NCBI RefSeq assembly: GCF_900141755.1
Contig: NZ_LT670844.1
Location: 62,001 to 126,000 of the forward strand
Source: Bradyrhizobium lablabi
GTDB taxonomy: Bacteria; Pseudomonadota; Alphaproteobacteria; Rhizobiales; Xanthobacteraceae
Direction of reading: 5' to 3'
Length of the DNA stretch: 64,000 nucleotides
A program made the position numbers and the translations under genes. Below the pieces are notes generated by a model. The model searched no databases, was not told the origin of the DNA, and saw nothing but the letters and a program-made list of their open reading frames with translations. Shown one piece after another: positions 28,731-37,240 of the stretch (positions are counted from its first letter, which is position 1; every line of letters begins with the position of its first letter).

Positions 28731-28918
28731 TTTCGGTACGAAACTGGGCACGCCAAAACCCGCCAAATTTTGTGCCTGAAGCTGCGACGATTTCGTGTGA
28801 AAAATTGCTGCGTGCGATTCTTGCTACGGGCGGTGGAATAACCGTAACGCCAAAACGTTAGTGATGGGGTGCCCGCGACCGGTGCCGGGAACGGCTCGAC
28901 CGTTCGCTGAGGCAAGCA

Positions 28919-29731
28919 ATGGACATCCGCGACGAGGATCTGCGCGCGATCGCCCGTGTCTGGCACGAGCTTGCCGAGATCCCGGCGGCCCAGTCCGACG
29001 AGGCCTTGATCCATTGCTTCGCGCAGCTGGCGCGGATCATCGGCGCGAGCAACGTCTTTTGGGTCGGCGCGGCGCGCGCGACCGAAGTCGCCGGCGCGAC
29101 CGAAGTCACCGACGATCGGCTGCGCGGTTGGCGCCCCCGGGCGGTACGCCACCTGCACCGCGATTCCATGCGCGACCGCATCGTCGCCGACCTCCAGCGG
29201 CAGTTCAAGGCGAACACCGTCGATCCGCAGACGCAGGCGCTGGTCACCGGCGCCGGGACCACCCGGGCATTCCTGCGCCGCCAACTCGTCGACAACGAGA
29301 CCTGGGAGAGCTCTTGGATCCTCAATGAGGGCATGCGCCCGCTCGGCATCGAGCATCGCCTGGTCGGGGCGCATGCGGTCGACCCCCGCGTGGAAACCTA
29401 TATCGGGCTCGACCGCGGGCCGCGCGAGCAGCCGTTCGCGGAGCGCGAGCGCGATCTCCTCTATCTCTTTCTGCTGGGTTGCCCGGGTTTCCACCGCGAG
29501 CAGGCGCTGGCGCACGGCCTCGCCCAGCCGTCGCTCACCGCGCGCGAGCGGGAGGTCCTGCACCTCCTCCTCACGGACCTCTCGGAGCGCGAGATCGGCG
29601 AGGCGCTCGGCCTCACCTGGCGCACGACCCATCAATATGTCGTCGCGGTGCTCAAGAAGTTCGGCGTCAAGGGGCGCCTCGGCCTGATGGCCCACTGGCT
29701 GCGCCACCGCTCCAACGGCGCGCCGCCGTAG
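28919..29731 (+). CDS. LuxR-type helix-turn-helix regulator
   Basis: A 270-residue transcription factor. The C-terminal LuxR/GerE DNA-binding domain (about 205-262) shows LTAREREVLHLLL, LSEREIGEALGLTWRTTHQYVVAVLKKFGVKGRLGLMAHWL, with an unusual TWRTTHQYV at the recognition helix. The N-terminal 200 residues form a regulatory domain without receiver aspartate and without the autoinducer-binding signature WxxxY...D, so it is an orphan regulator with unknown signal. The ATG at 28919 follows GAGGCAAGCA. It lies 190 bp after tRNA-Asn and about 400 bp before the autotransporter on the same strand, so the autotransporter is a plausible target. Confidence 0.85.
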   Translation: MDIRDEDLRAIARVWHELAEIPAAQSDEALIHCFAQLARIIGASNVFWVGAARATEVAGATEVTDDRLRGWRPRAVRHLHRDSMRDRIVADLQRQFKANTVDPQTQALVTGAGTTRAFLRRQLVDNETWESSWILNEGMRPLGIEHRLVGAHAVDPRVETYIGLDRGPREQPFAERERDLLYLFLLGCPGFHREQALAHGLAQPSLTAREREVLHLLLTDLSEREIGEALGLTWRTTHQYVVAVLKKFGVKGRLGLMAHWLRHRSNGAPP

Positions 29732-29738
29732 CCGTCAC

Positions 29739-29878
29739 CTCAGAGTCGACCGGAAATGCGGCCAGCCCATTCAGGCACTTTCTAACCACGTCATGGCCGG
29801 GCTTGTCCCGGCCATCCACGTCTTTCTTGCTTTGCGCCTGTAAGACGTGGATGCCCGGGTCAAGCCCGGGCATGACGA
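29739..29878. repeat. Left copy of a direct intergenic repeat
   Basis: A 140-bp element starting CTCAGAGTCGACCGGAAATG and ending GGCATGACGA. A second copy occurs at 33815-34020 in the same orientation. Its second half contains palindromes (GGCCGGGCTTGTCCCGGCC, and GCCCGGGTCAAGCCCGGGC) of a type common between rhizobial genes. It lies in the 405-bp gap between the regulator and the autotransporter; the remainder of that gap shows nothing else that can be supported. Confidence 0.85.
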
Positions 29879-30136
29879 CCTTTGCAAGTGTTGCGCGCGC
29901 GCCACACGCTGGCGAAAACCCGGCCGCGCGTGGTCATCCGCCGATGCGGCGATGCGCGTCGGCGAAAGCAGCGCTGAAATCCGAAAATTGCAACGCTGAC
30001 GCTGGTTTACCCAGGTTCCTTGAGATGCGGCGACGGCCCGAACCGGGCCCGCCCCCCTGCTAGGTAGCAGAATGGCGTGCTGCATCGCGGCCGGTAAAGG
30101 TGATTCCCGCGCATCCGTCGCGACGGGACGCCGGCA

Positions 30137-33100
30137 GTGCGCGCCGAACGGGGGTTCGGCGATGCCGTAAGTGGGGCAATGGGGGCCAGCAGAATGAGAC
30201 CGCGTCATTGCAGCGTGCGCCAGGCCAGCGTGCGGCGGAGCGCATGGCTCTCCGGCACCATGCTCTCCGGCACCATGCTCGCCGGCGCGATCGTCATCGC
30301 CGCGGCGGGGCCGGCCTGCGCGACGGATTTCAACGTCGGCAGCGATGCGCAGTTGCGCAGCGCCATCATCAGCGCCGCAAGCGGCGACCGCATCATTTTC
30401 ACTAACAGCATCACGCTCGCGGCCGACCTGCCGGCGGTGCAGAAGAACGTCACCATCCTCGGCAACAACAACACGCTCTCCGGCAACAACGTGTTCCGCG
30501 GCCTGTTCATCGGCGCCTTCTCCGGCTCGACCCAGGTGCCGGTCAATGTCGCGATCCAGGATCTCGCCATTACCAACGCTCGGGCATCAGGCGGCGGCGG
30601 TGGCGGCGGCGGCGGCGGCGCGGGACTGGGCGGTGCGATCTTCGTCGCCAATCTCGCCAACGTGACCGTGAGCAACGTCCAGCTCACCAGCAACGCCGCC
30701 CGTGGCGGCACCGCCGGTCCTGCCGGTAGCGGCAGTGGCGGCGGTGGCGGCATGGGCGGCACGGGCGGCAACGGCGTCGGCGGCGTCGGCGGCGGCGGCG
30801 GCGGCGGGCTCGGCGGCGGTGCCAATGGCGGCAACTCCAACATTGGTTTCCCCGGTGGTATTGCAACCGGCGCGAATTCCGGCGGCTTCGGCGGCGGCGT
30901 TGGCGGCGGCAACGGCGGCGCCAACGGCGGCGGCGGCGGCGTCAGCGTCGGCGTCGGCGGCGGCGGCGGCGGCGGTGTTGGTGGCGGCAACGGCAACGGC
31001 AACGGCGGCGGTGGCGGCGGCTTCGGCGGCGGCGGCGGCGGCGGCTTCGGCAGCGGCCCCGCCGGCGGCGCGGGCGGCTTCGGCGGCGGAGGCGGCAACG
31101 GCATCGGCAACGGCAACGGCGGTGCGGGCGGTTTCGGCGGCGGCGGCGGCGGCGGTGGCGGCGCCGGCATGGGCGGCGCGATCTTCGTGCAGTCCGGCGG
31201 CAGCCTCACGCTCGGCGGCCCGCTCACCGTCAACGGCAACAACGCCATCCCGGGCAGCGGCGGTAACGGCGCCGGCAACGGCTCGGCCTTCGGCCAAGGC
31301 GTCTTCCTCGACGGCAGCGGCACGCTCACTTTCGCCCCAGCCGCCGCGCAGTCGCAGACCGTGTCGAACGAGATCGCCGACGGCGCCGGCAACGGCGGCA
31401 GCGGCTCCTGGACCCTCGCCAAGACCGGCACCGGCACGCTGGCGCTCTCGGCCACCAACACCTATAGCGGCGGCACCACCGTCACCGGCGGCCTGATCAA
31501 TTTCAATGCGGTCAACAATTTCGGCTCGGGTCAGATCACGCTGAACGGCGGCGGCCTGCAATGGGCCACCGGCAACACCACCGACATCTCCTCGCGGCTC
31601 GCGGCCCTCGGCAGCAACGGCGCCACGTTCGACACCAACGGCAACAACATCACGCTTGGTTCCTCACTCTCCGGCACGGGCGGCCTGACCAAGACCGGCG
31701 CCGGCGTGCTGACATTGTCGGGCTCGAGCAATTATGCCGGCGCGACCAACGTCAACGCCGGCACGCTGCAAGCGGGCGCCTCGAATGCGTTCGCATCGAA
31801 CAGCGCGTTCACGGTCGCCTCAGGCGCCACACTCGCCCTCAACAATTTCAGTCAGACCATCGGCTCGCTCGCCGGCGCCGGCGCGGTGACGCTCGGCTCG
31901 GCGACGCTGACGACGGGCGGCGACGGAACGTCGACCACATTCTCGGGAACGATCTCCGGTACCGGCGCGCTGACCAAGACCGGCACCGGCGTGCTGACAT
32001 TGTCGGGCTCGAGCAATTATGCCGGCGCCACCAACGTCAATGCCGGCACGCTGCAGGTGGACGGCTCGATCAACAATTCGAGCAGCGTGACGGTGAACTC
32101 GGGTGGGACCTTGACCGGCATCGGCACCGTCGATCCCATCACCGTCACCATCGCATCCGGCGGCACGCTGGCGCCGGGCACGCCTGGCGTCCCCGGCACG
32201 TCGATCACCATTGCCGGCAATCTCGCGTTCCAGTCCGGCGCGCTCTATCTGGTGCAAATCAATCCGACGACGTCCACGTCTGCCAATGTGACCGGCACCG
32301 CCGCACTCGCCGGCAATGTGCTGGCGGCGTTCGCGCCCGGCAGCTATCTGGCGAGGCAGTACACCATCCTGCACTCGGGCGGGCTTGGCGGCACCACGTT
32401 CGGCCCGCTCGGCACCACCAACCTGCCCGCCGGCTTCACCACCAATCTCAGCTACACCAGCACCGATGTGCTGTTGAACCTCACCGCGGTTCTTGGGCAG
32501 CAGCAGCTCGCGACCGGGGGCCTAAGCGGCAACCGGCAGAGCATCGCCAGCGCGCTCAACAATTTCTTCAACAACGGCGGTACGTTGCCGCCCGGTTTCG
32601 TCAACGTGTTCGGCCTCAGCGGGGGCAATCTGGCGAACGCGCTCACGCTCCTGTCCGGCGAAGCCGCGACCGGCGGCCAGCAGGGCGCGTTCCAGCTGAT
32701 GAGCCAGTTCCTCGGCGTCATGCTCGATCCGTTCGTCGACGGCCGCGGCGGCGTGGGCGGCGCAAATGGCGGTGCCATCGGCTTCGCGCCGGAGCGCGAG
32801 GTGCTCCCCGACGACATCGCGCTCGCTTATGCCGAGGTGATGAAGGCGCCGCTCACCAAGGCGCCGCTGTTCGAGCAGCGCTGGAGCGTGTGGGGCTCGG
32901 CCTATGGCGGCTACAACCGAACCAGCGGCGATCCTGTCGTGGTCGGGAGCCATGATCTCACCGCGCGCGCCGCGGGCTTCGCCACCGGAATGGATTATCG
33001 CGTCGCGCCCGGCACCACGCTTGGCTTCGCGCTTGCCGGCGGCGGCACCAATTGGGGCCTGGCGCAGGGGCTCGGCGGCGGCAAGAGCGATGCGTTCCAG

Positions 33101-33717
33101 GCCGGCGCGTCTACGGCACTACGCGCTCGGGCCCGGCCTATGTCGCGGCCTCGCTCGCTTTCACCAATCACTGGATGTCGACCGACCGCTTCGCCGCCTT
33201 CGGCGATCACCTCACCGCGAGCTTCAACGCGCAGAGTGTCGGCGGGCGCATCGAGGGCGGCTATCGCTTCGCGACACCTATCGGCGGAGTGGCGCCCTAC
33301 GCGGCGCTGCAGGCGCAAAACTTCCGCACGCCCACCTACAGCGAGGCCGATCTCACCGGCGGCGGCTTCGGCTTGACCTACAATGGGCGGACGGCGACCG
33401 ATACACGCAGCGAATTGGGCGCGCGGTTCGATCACGTGGCGCTGGTCGATCCAACCGCGGTGCTCATCTTGCGCGGCCGTCTCGCCTGGGCGCATGACTG
33501 GATCACCGACCCCACGCTCGCGGCGGTGTTCCAGGCGCTGCCGGGCGCGAGCTTCATCGTCAACGGCGCCGCGCCCGTGAAGGACTCCGCGCTCGCCTCC
33601 GCTGGCGCCGAACTGCGGCTCGCCAATGGCGTGACGCTGCTGGGCAAATTCGACGGCGAGTTCGCGGGCCGCAGCACTACCTATGCCGGCACCGGGACGG
33701 CGCGGGTGACTTGGTGA
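30137..33717 (+). pseudogene. Glycine-rich autotransporter (type Va), beta-barrel frameshifted
   Basis: The start is GTG at 30137 or ATG at 30179/30194. A signal peptide ends GPACATDF. The passenger begins with a parallel-beta-helix-like part (IIFTNSITLAADL, TILGNNNTLSGNN), then a roughly 200-residue run of GGC-encoded glycine (30590-31190). Three autotransporter-associated beta-strand repeats follow: LAKTGTGTLALSATNTYSGG, then two near-identical LTKTGxGVLTLSGSSNYAGA units. The C-terminal beta-barrel starts ALFEQRWSVWGSAYGGYN. At about 33107 the reading frame breaks: DAFQAG continues as VYGTTRSGPAYVAAS only after skipping two bases. The barrel then runs to a proper C-terminal Trp (TARVTW). 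Uninterrupted it would be about 1,192 residues. The first frame alone stops at 33376 without a complete barrel. Confidence 0.85.
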
Positions 33718-33814
33718 TTCGGGTGACCTGGTGATTCGGCCGACCGGGCTTACCAGGTTGGCTCGACCGATCGGCCCAGATAGGGAAAGCGCCAAATCGC
33801 AAGCCATAGCGCTC

Positions 33815-34020
33815 CTCAGAGTCTGACCGGAAATGCGGCCAGCCCATTCAGGCACTTTCTAACCACGTCATGGCCGGGCTTCCGCCTTCGCTAGAGCTTC
33901 GGCGGACCAGCACTGAAAACCCGGCGAAGCGTTGGCGTAGACGGGTGTCCCGGCCATCCACGTCTTTCTTGCTTTCCGGATGTAAGACGTGGATGCCCGG
34001 GACAAGCCCGGGCATGACGA
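33815..34020. repeat. Right copy of the direct repeat with a nested 65-bp insert
   Basis: Matches the element at 29739-29878 base for base over most of its length, apart from one added base near the start and a few changes. It is interrupted after GGCCGGGCTT by 65 bp (33882-33946) that begin with an imperfect palindrome CCGCCTTCGCTAGAGC...GGCGG. The insert resembles small palindromic elements that nest in one another in rhizobial intergenic DNA. The whole gap 33718-34215 holds no supported gene. Confidence 0.85.
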
Positions 34021-34152
34021 GTTTCACTAGAACCATCGGTTCCATTGGCTGCATTTTCAGTCAGTCTCTGACGATGGACGCGAGGATTCGGGACGTGAGG
34101 AATCGGCTTCGGCATCATGGCGCCACGGCGAAGCAATAGTGCCCATCTTCGT

Positions 34153-34166
34153 CAGCCCGGGGAGCC
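34153..34166 (+). other. Candidate attR: 14-bp copy of the tRNA-Asn 3' end
   Basis: CAGCCCGGGGAGCC is identical to bases 28716-28729 within tRNA-Asn, in the same orientation. The base following is G instead of A, then TT in both. No tRNA structure surrounds this copy. It would mark the right boundary of a 5.4-kb segment holding the LuxR regulator and the autotransporter. Confidence 0.35.
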
Positions 34167-34215
34167 GTTACCCGATTTTGGCATGCAACCGCGGCTAATT
34201 CAGTGGCAGCCACAC

Positions 34216-34473
34216 TCAATTTAGCGGCAGCCACACGATACCGCACGGGCCGTTGCAGCCATTGCAATGAGCCGGCTGGTCGAAGGTGTTGGCCAGTTGC
34301 CATTCCTGCGCCTCATTACTCCACTGGGCAACGGCGTGAGAGACGATATCGTCCGACTGGCAGTTGGAGCAGACCGGTGTCGACCTCGTCGCTCGCCGGT
34401 TGACCCTCTGTGCCGGGCTTGGTGCCGGCTCAGGGCTTGCGTTGAACGGATTAAGAAGTAGCGCCTCTCGCAT
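34216..34473 (-). CDS. Small zinc-ribbon-like protein
   Basis: An 85-residue protein with an AAGGGA site about six bases before the ATG at 34473. The first 30 residues are Pro/Ala-rich; the second half holds two cysteine pairs, CSNC and CNGC, plus a following GPCG, spaced about 37 residues apart as expected for a zinc ribbon. The core AQWSNEAQEWQLANTFDQPAHC, with paired Trp and acidic residues, recalls a group of small rhizobial proteins of unknown role. No signal peptide is present, so it is cytoplasmic. It is monocistronic. Confidence 0.7.
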   Translation of the reverse strand: MREALLLNPFNASPEPAPSPAQRVNRRATRSTPVCSNCQSDDIVSHAVAQWSNEAQEWQLANTFDQPAHCNGCNGPCGIVWLPLN

Positions 34474-34695
34474 ATTGTTTCCCTTGACGGCTGGAACTCA
34501 GACCTTGCCTCCAGCGTGAGCTTAACTCTGGAGCAACCTCTGTGTCTTTGTTGAGGCCGCCCGTTGCTGTGGATTGTGGCCCGCCTGTGGCGCGCCGACC
34601 ACAGAACACGGCGCTTCCACATCCGTAGCAATAGCCGTCGGAGATCGGAGCGCGACTTCACGCGGGAATGTTATCGCGGCAAGCCGATCCGCCGC

Positions 34696-34941
34696 TCACT
34701 GCTCGAATACCGCCCGGCAGGCTTCGCTCAGGCTCGCCTTCTGCCGGCGCAGGCAGGCGGTGATGGCGCGGACGTTCGGGATTTCGCCGGGACACAGCCG
34801 ATAGACGTCGGGGGTGCAGGCCTTTTTCTGTGCCGGCGTTGCGATGTCGGCGAGCGCCGAGCCGGTGGTGAACAATGTCAGCGCCAACGCCAGATTGGCG
34901 CGGCTTGCCGCCGCCCAGCGGCCTCTGAACCTAGCCTTCAT
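34696..34941 (-). CDS. Small secreted cysteine-containing protein
   Basis: An 81-residue exported protein. The ATG at 34941 (MKARFRGRWAAAS...) begins a signal peptide with a basic n-region and hydrophobic core (LALALTLF) ending GSALAD; a start at 35022 would place the signal behind 27 basic residues. The mature domain of about 50 residues has four cysteines (CTPDVYRLCPGEIP, ITACLRRQ, EACRAVF) spaced like the short Cys-rich repeat proteins of the bacterial periplasm. Function unknown. It is on the same strand as the zinc-ribbon gene, 220 bp away. Confidence 0.7.
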   Translation of the reverse strand: MKARFRGRWAAASRANLALALTLFTTGSALADIATPAQKKACTPDVYRLCPGEIPNVRAITACLRRQKASLSEACRAVFEQ

Positions 34942-35195
34942 GACTGCATCCTCCGCCTTGTTCCGCCGGCGCCGTGCGAGGCCGCCGTCATGTCGGCAGA
35001 TACGCGAAAGATGTTTGGCCAAATGTGATTTTCTTCACACTTGGCCGCAGCTGGCGTGGTCTAAGGTCGGCCGGGGATTAATCCATTAGTAACCAAAGAC
35101 GCCGCGATCGCCGGATCATTAAAATTTGAGCGATCGCTTCAATTTGGAAACAAATCACTTTTGAGAACGTCGCCTCTCGAACCCCGGAGAGCGCG

Positions 35196-35375
35196 ATGAG
35201 CGAAGCTGAATTCGACCGGTTGCTGGAGGCCGTAAAAATGGCGATCGAACCCGCTCCCCAAGAGGAACTTTTGGTGCCCTCGCCGCTGTCTGCCGAGCCG
35301 CCGAAGGCTGCCAACGACAACCAGCGCGTTTGGCCGATTATTCCGTTTCCCGAGGGCTGGTACGCGGCCTGCTGA
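35196..35375 (+). CDS. Small 59-residue hypothetical protein
   Basis: An ATG at 35196 preceded by CCCCGGAGAGCGCG, with GGAG about eight bases upstream. The product starts MSEAEFDRLLEAVKMAIEPA and ends WPIIPFPEGWYAAC, with the linker AEPPKAANDNQRV between. An amphipathic N-terminal helix and a conserved-looking aromatic C-terminus argue for a real protein. The phrase AANDN(Q/E) recurs in several small rhizobial proteins by memory. No signal peptide, no known domain. The cysteine is the last residue. It is isolated between the secreted Cys-rich gene and tRNA-Cys. Confidence 0.6.
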   Translation: MSEAEFDRLLEAVKMAIEPAPQEELLVPSPLSAEPPKAANDNQRVWPIIPFPEGWYAAC

Positions 35376-35436
35376 GAAGCGCGCGGAACTTCTTGCAGTC
35401 TTTCAAATAATTAATGCAAGGCATTGATTATATTGA

Positions 35437-35510
35437 TGGAGGCCACGACCAGAATTGAACTGGTGTACACGGTTTTGCAGACCGTTGCGTAACCACTCCG
35501 CCACGTGGCC
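35437..35510 (-). tRNA. tRNA-Cys (anticodon GCA)
   Basis: Read on the minus strand. The acceptor stem GGCCACG pairs with CGTGGCC, the D arm is TGGCGGAGTGGTTACGCA, the anticodon loop CTGCAAA gives GCA, and the T arm reads CCAGTTCAATTCTGG. Discriminator T and an encoded CCA follow. The start at 35510 and end at 35437 give 74 bases. Confidence 0.97.
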
Positions 35511-35605
35511 CCATGGGCGCGGATCAATACAGACGATCAATCACTTAGGCAACCGCCCTCGCCCTCCGCGCGGGCGGAGATTTCGATCGCGGCACCGGTG
35601 GATCG

Positions 35606-36310
35606 TCAGAACTTGCCCGGCTCGATCTTGGCAATGTCGGGAGTTTCGCGATCGGCGATGTAATTGATGATCAGCTTGGGCGGCCCCTTGGGCTCCGGCG
35701 AGGTGGTCTGGTTGCCTTCGCGCTGAATCTGGAATTTCACACCATCGGCGATCAGCCGCACCGCGCCCTTTTTCTCGTCTTCGCCGGAGAACAGCACGAC
35801 AGTGTTGTCGCCGACCGGGATGCCGGCGCGCGTGGTATCTTTCTTCCAGCTGAAGCCGGCAAAATAGCGCTCCAGCCGGGTGCCGGCTGCGATCACGGCG
35901 GTCGCGTCTGGCGGCGGCGTCGACGGCTCCTCGCCCCAGATCACGTTGACCTGAATCAGCTTCTTCGATGCGTAGCCGAAGATGTAGGCGACGCGCGCCG
36001 GACCCGGCGCCGGATCAAGCGAAGCGACCTTCGCGGTCAGCACGGAGGTTCCCTCGACCGGATTAGTGGTGCTGGTGAGGTCGGCAGGTTTCAGCGCGAA
36101 CGCCTTGGTGATGGCGGCACGAACCTCGGGCTCGGTCATGCCGAAGCGGACGTCGCGAAAGCCCGTCACTTCGTATTTTGCAGGCGCTGCGGGTTCCGGC
36201 GTGGCCGCGAAGCCAGGTGAATCGAAGCCAAGTGAGGTAAGGCTCACCACCAAGCCCAGCGCGCCAACCAACCGTCCCAGTTTCAGAAATCGTCGCGCCA
36301 TCGGTTCCAT
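35606..36310 (-). CDS. Secreted hypothetical protein
   Basis: A 234-residue exported protein. The ATG at 36310 begins MEPMARRFLKLGRLVGALGLVVSL, a signal peptide ending near GFAA; the longer reading from 36439 hides it. The mature part contains VRFGMTEPEVRAAITKAFAL, a short pattern common in small lipoprotein-like domains (FGMTxxEV), followed by ARVAYIFGYASKKLIQVNVIWG and NTVVLFSGEDEKKGAVRLI. The FGMT segment, also seen in several secreted proteobacterial proteins, suggests a shared fold, but no function follows from it. It is downstream of the DTW-domain gene by about 155 bp on the same strand. Confidence 0.7.
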   Translation of the reverse strand: MEPMARRFLKLGRLVGALGLVVSLTSLGFDSPGFAATPEPAAPAKYEVTGFRDVRFGMTEPEVRAAITKAFALKPADLTSTTNPVEGTSVLTAKVASLDPAPGPARVAYIFGYASKKLIQVNVIWGEEPSTPPPDATAVIAAGTRLERYFAGFSWKKDTTRAGIPVGDNTVVLFSGEDEKKGAVRLIADGVKFQIQREGNQTTSPEPKGPPKLIINYIADRETPDIAKIEPGKF

Positions 36311-36465
36311 CCCTGCAAGTGGACCGGCGTCGCAAAACGACGCCGCTCTAATGATTTGAGAAATCTTTGCGACGGGCAATGTACACCAGTGCCCAACCGC
36401 GTCGAAAGGCCGTCCAAGTGGCGATCGGGGCACGATCACAGTTTACGTTAACATCGAAGCTGTGG

Positions 36466-37203
36466 TCAGGCGCGCTTGCGGCGGCGATAATCCCGCTTCG
36501 GCCGCGGCTTCGGCGCGAGTTCGGGAAGCACGCTCTGCGCCTCGCGATATCTGGCCAGCATCCGCTCGAAACTTCCGTGCAGTGTCGCGGCGATGTCGGG
36601 CCGCTTTTCCAGCGCGGCCAGCGCCATCGCCGCGGCCTCGATGGTCGACAGGCCGTCGCGGCGTGGTTCGCGGCGCAGCTTTCCGTAACGTGACGGATGC
36701 GCCGGGCCGAGGATGACGCGCTGGCATTTCAGCATCCAGGCATTGCGCCACCACAGCGCCTTGGCCTGGCTCCAGGTGCCATCGAGCAGCACGATGCCCT
36801 CGATACCTCTGAGGATGGCGCGCTGGTTGTCCTCGATCTGGCCCTTGCGGTCGATCGCAACGATATCGCCGTTGGTATCGAGGTCGGCGACCTTCGCGGA
36901 ACCGAGATAAAGCACCGCCCAGCGCGAGGGATCGGCGACCGGCCGGCCCAGCGCCTTGGAGAGGCTCGGCCACGACAAGCCGATTTTCACCACCGCATCC
37001 TTGAAATGCAGCGCGGTCAGCCGTGCGGTGCCGAGCGCCCTGTCCTGCTCCTGCGGATGTTGCAGGATCAACAGCGAAAGCTTGTTCTCGATTGGCGTGA
37101 TGCTGTCGCAGATGCACAGCGGCAAGGGCTTTTGGCAATGCGGACAGTCCGCGATCGCTTCCGCTGCTGCGGCGCCAGTCTGGGATTCGGATGATTTCGA
37201 CAT
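36466..37203 (-). CDS. DTW-domain tRNA-uridine aminocarboxypropyltransferase
   Basis: A 245-residue enzyme of the DTW superfamily (TapT type), which adds the 3-amino-3-carboxypropyl group from SAM to a tRNA uridine. The N-terminal zinc-binding set is CPHCQKPLPLCIC (about residues 20-32). The DxTW motif appears as LLDGTWSQAKALWW near residue 135, and the segment QHPQEQDRALGTARL matches the family. The C-terminus is basic (RPKRDYRRRKRA). The start at 37203 is a good match. It is 38 bp downstream of the second RND permease stop, same strand. Confidence 0.88.
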   Translation of the reverse strand: MSKSSESQTGAAAAEAIADCPHCQKPLPLCICDSITPIENKLSLLILQHPQEQDRALGTARLTALHFKDAVVKIGLSWPSLSKALGRPVADPSRWAVLYLGSAKVADLDTNGDIVAIDRKGQIEDNQRAILRGIEGIVLLDGTWSQAKALWWRNAWMLKCQRVILGPAHPSRYGKLRREPRRDGLSTIEAAAMALAALEKRPDIAATLHGSFERMLARYREAQSVLPELAPKPRPKRDYRRRKRA

Positions 37204-37240
37204 CCGCCCGCTATACGCTGCAGCGCGGCGCGGTTCAAAG

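Noticed and set aside
30590..31190. GGC repeats as a CRISPR array or satellite DNA
   Set aside because: No regular spacing of repeat and spacer; the reading frame stays open and encodes glycine.
33052..33717. A separate 221-residue protein downstream of the autotransporter
   Set aside because: It is the frameshifted continuation of the autotransporter barrel, with no ribosome site or start of its own.
28646..35520. A full integrative element with integrase
   Set aside because: No integrase, recombinase or transfer gene was found between the tRNA genes; only the 14-bp repeat supports an insertion.
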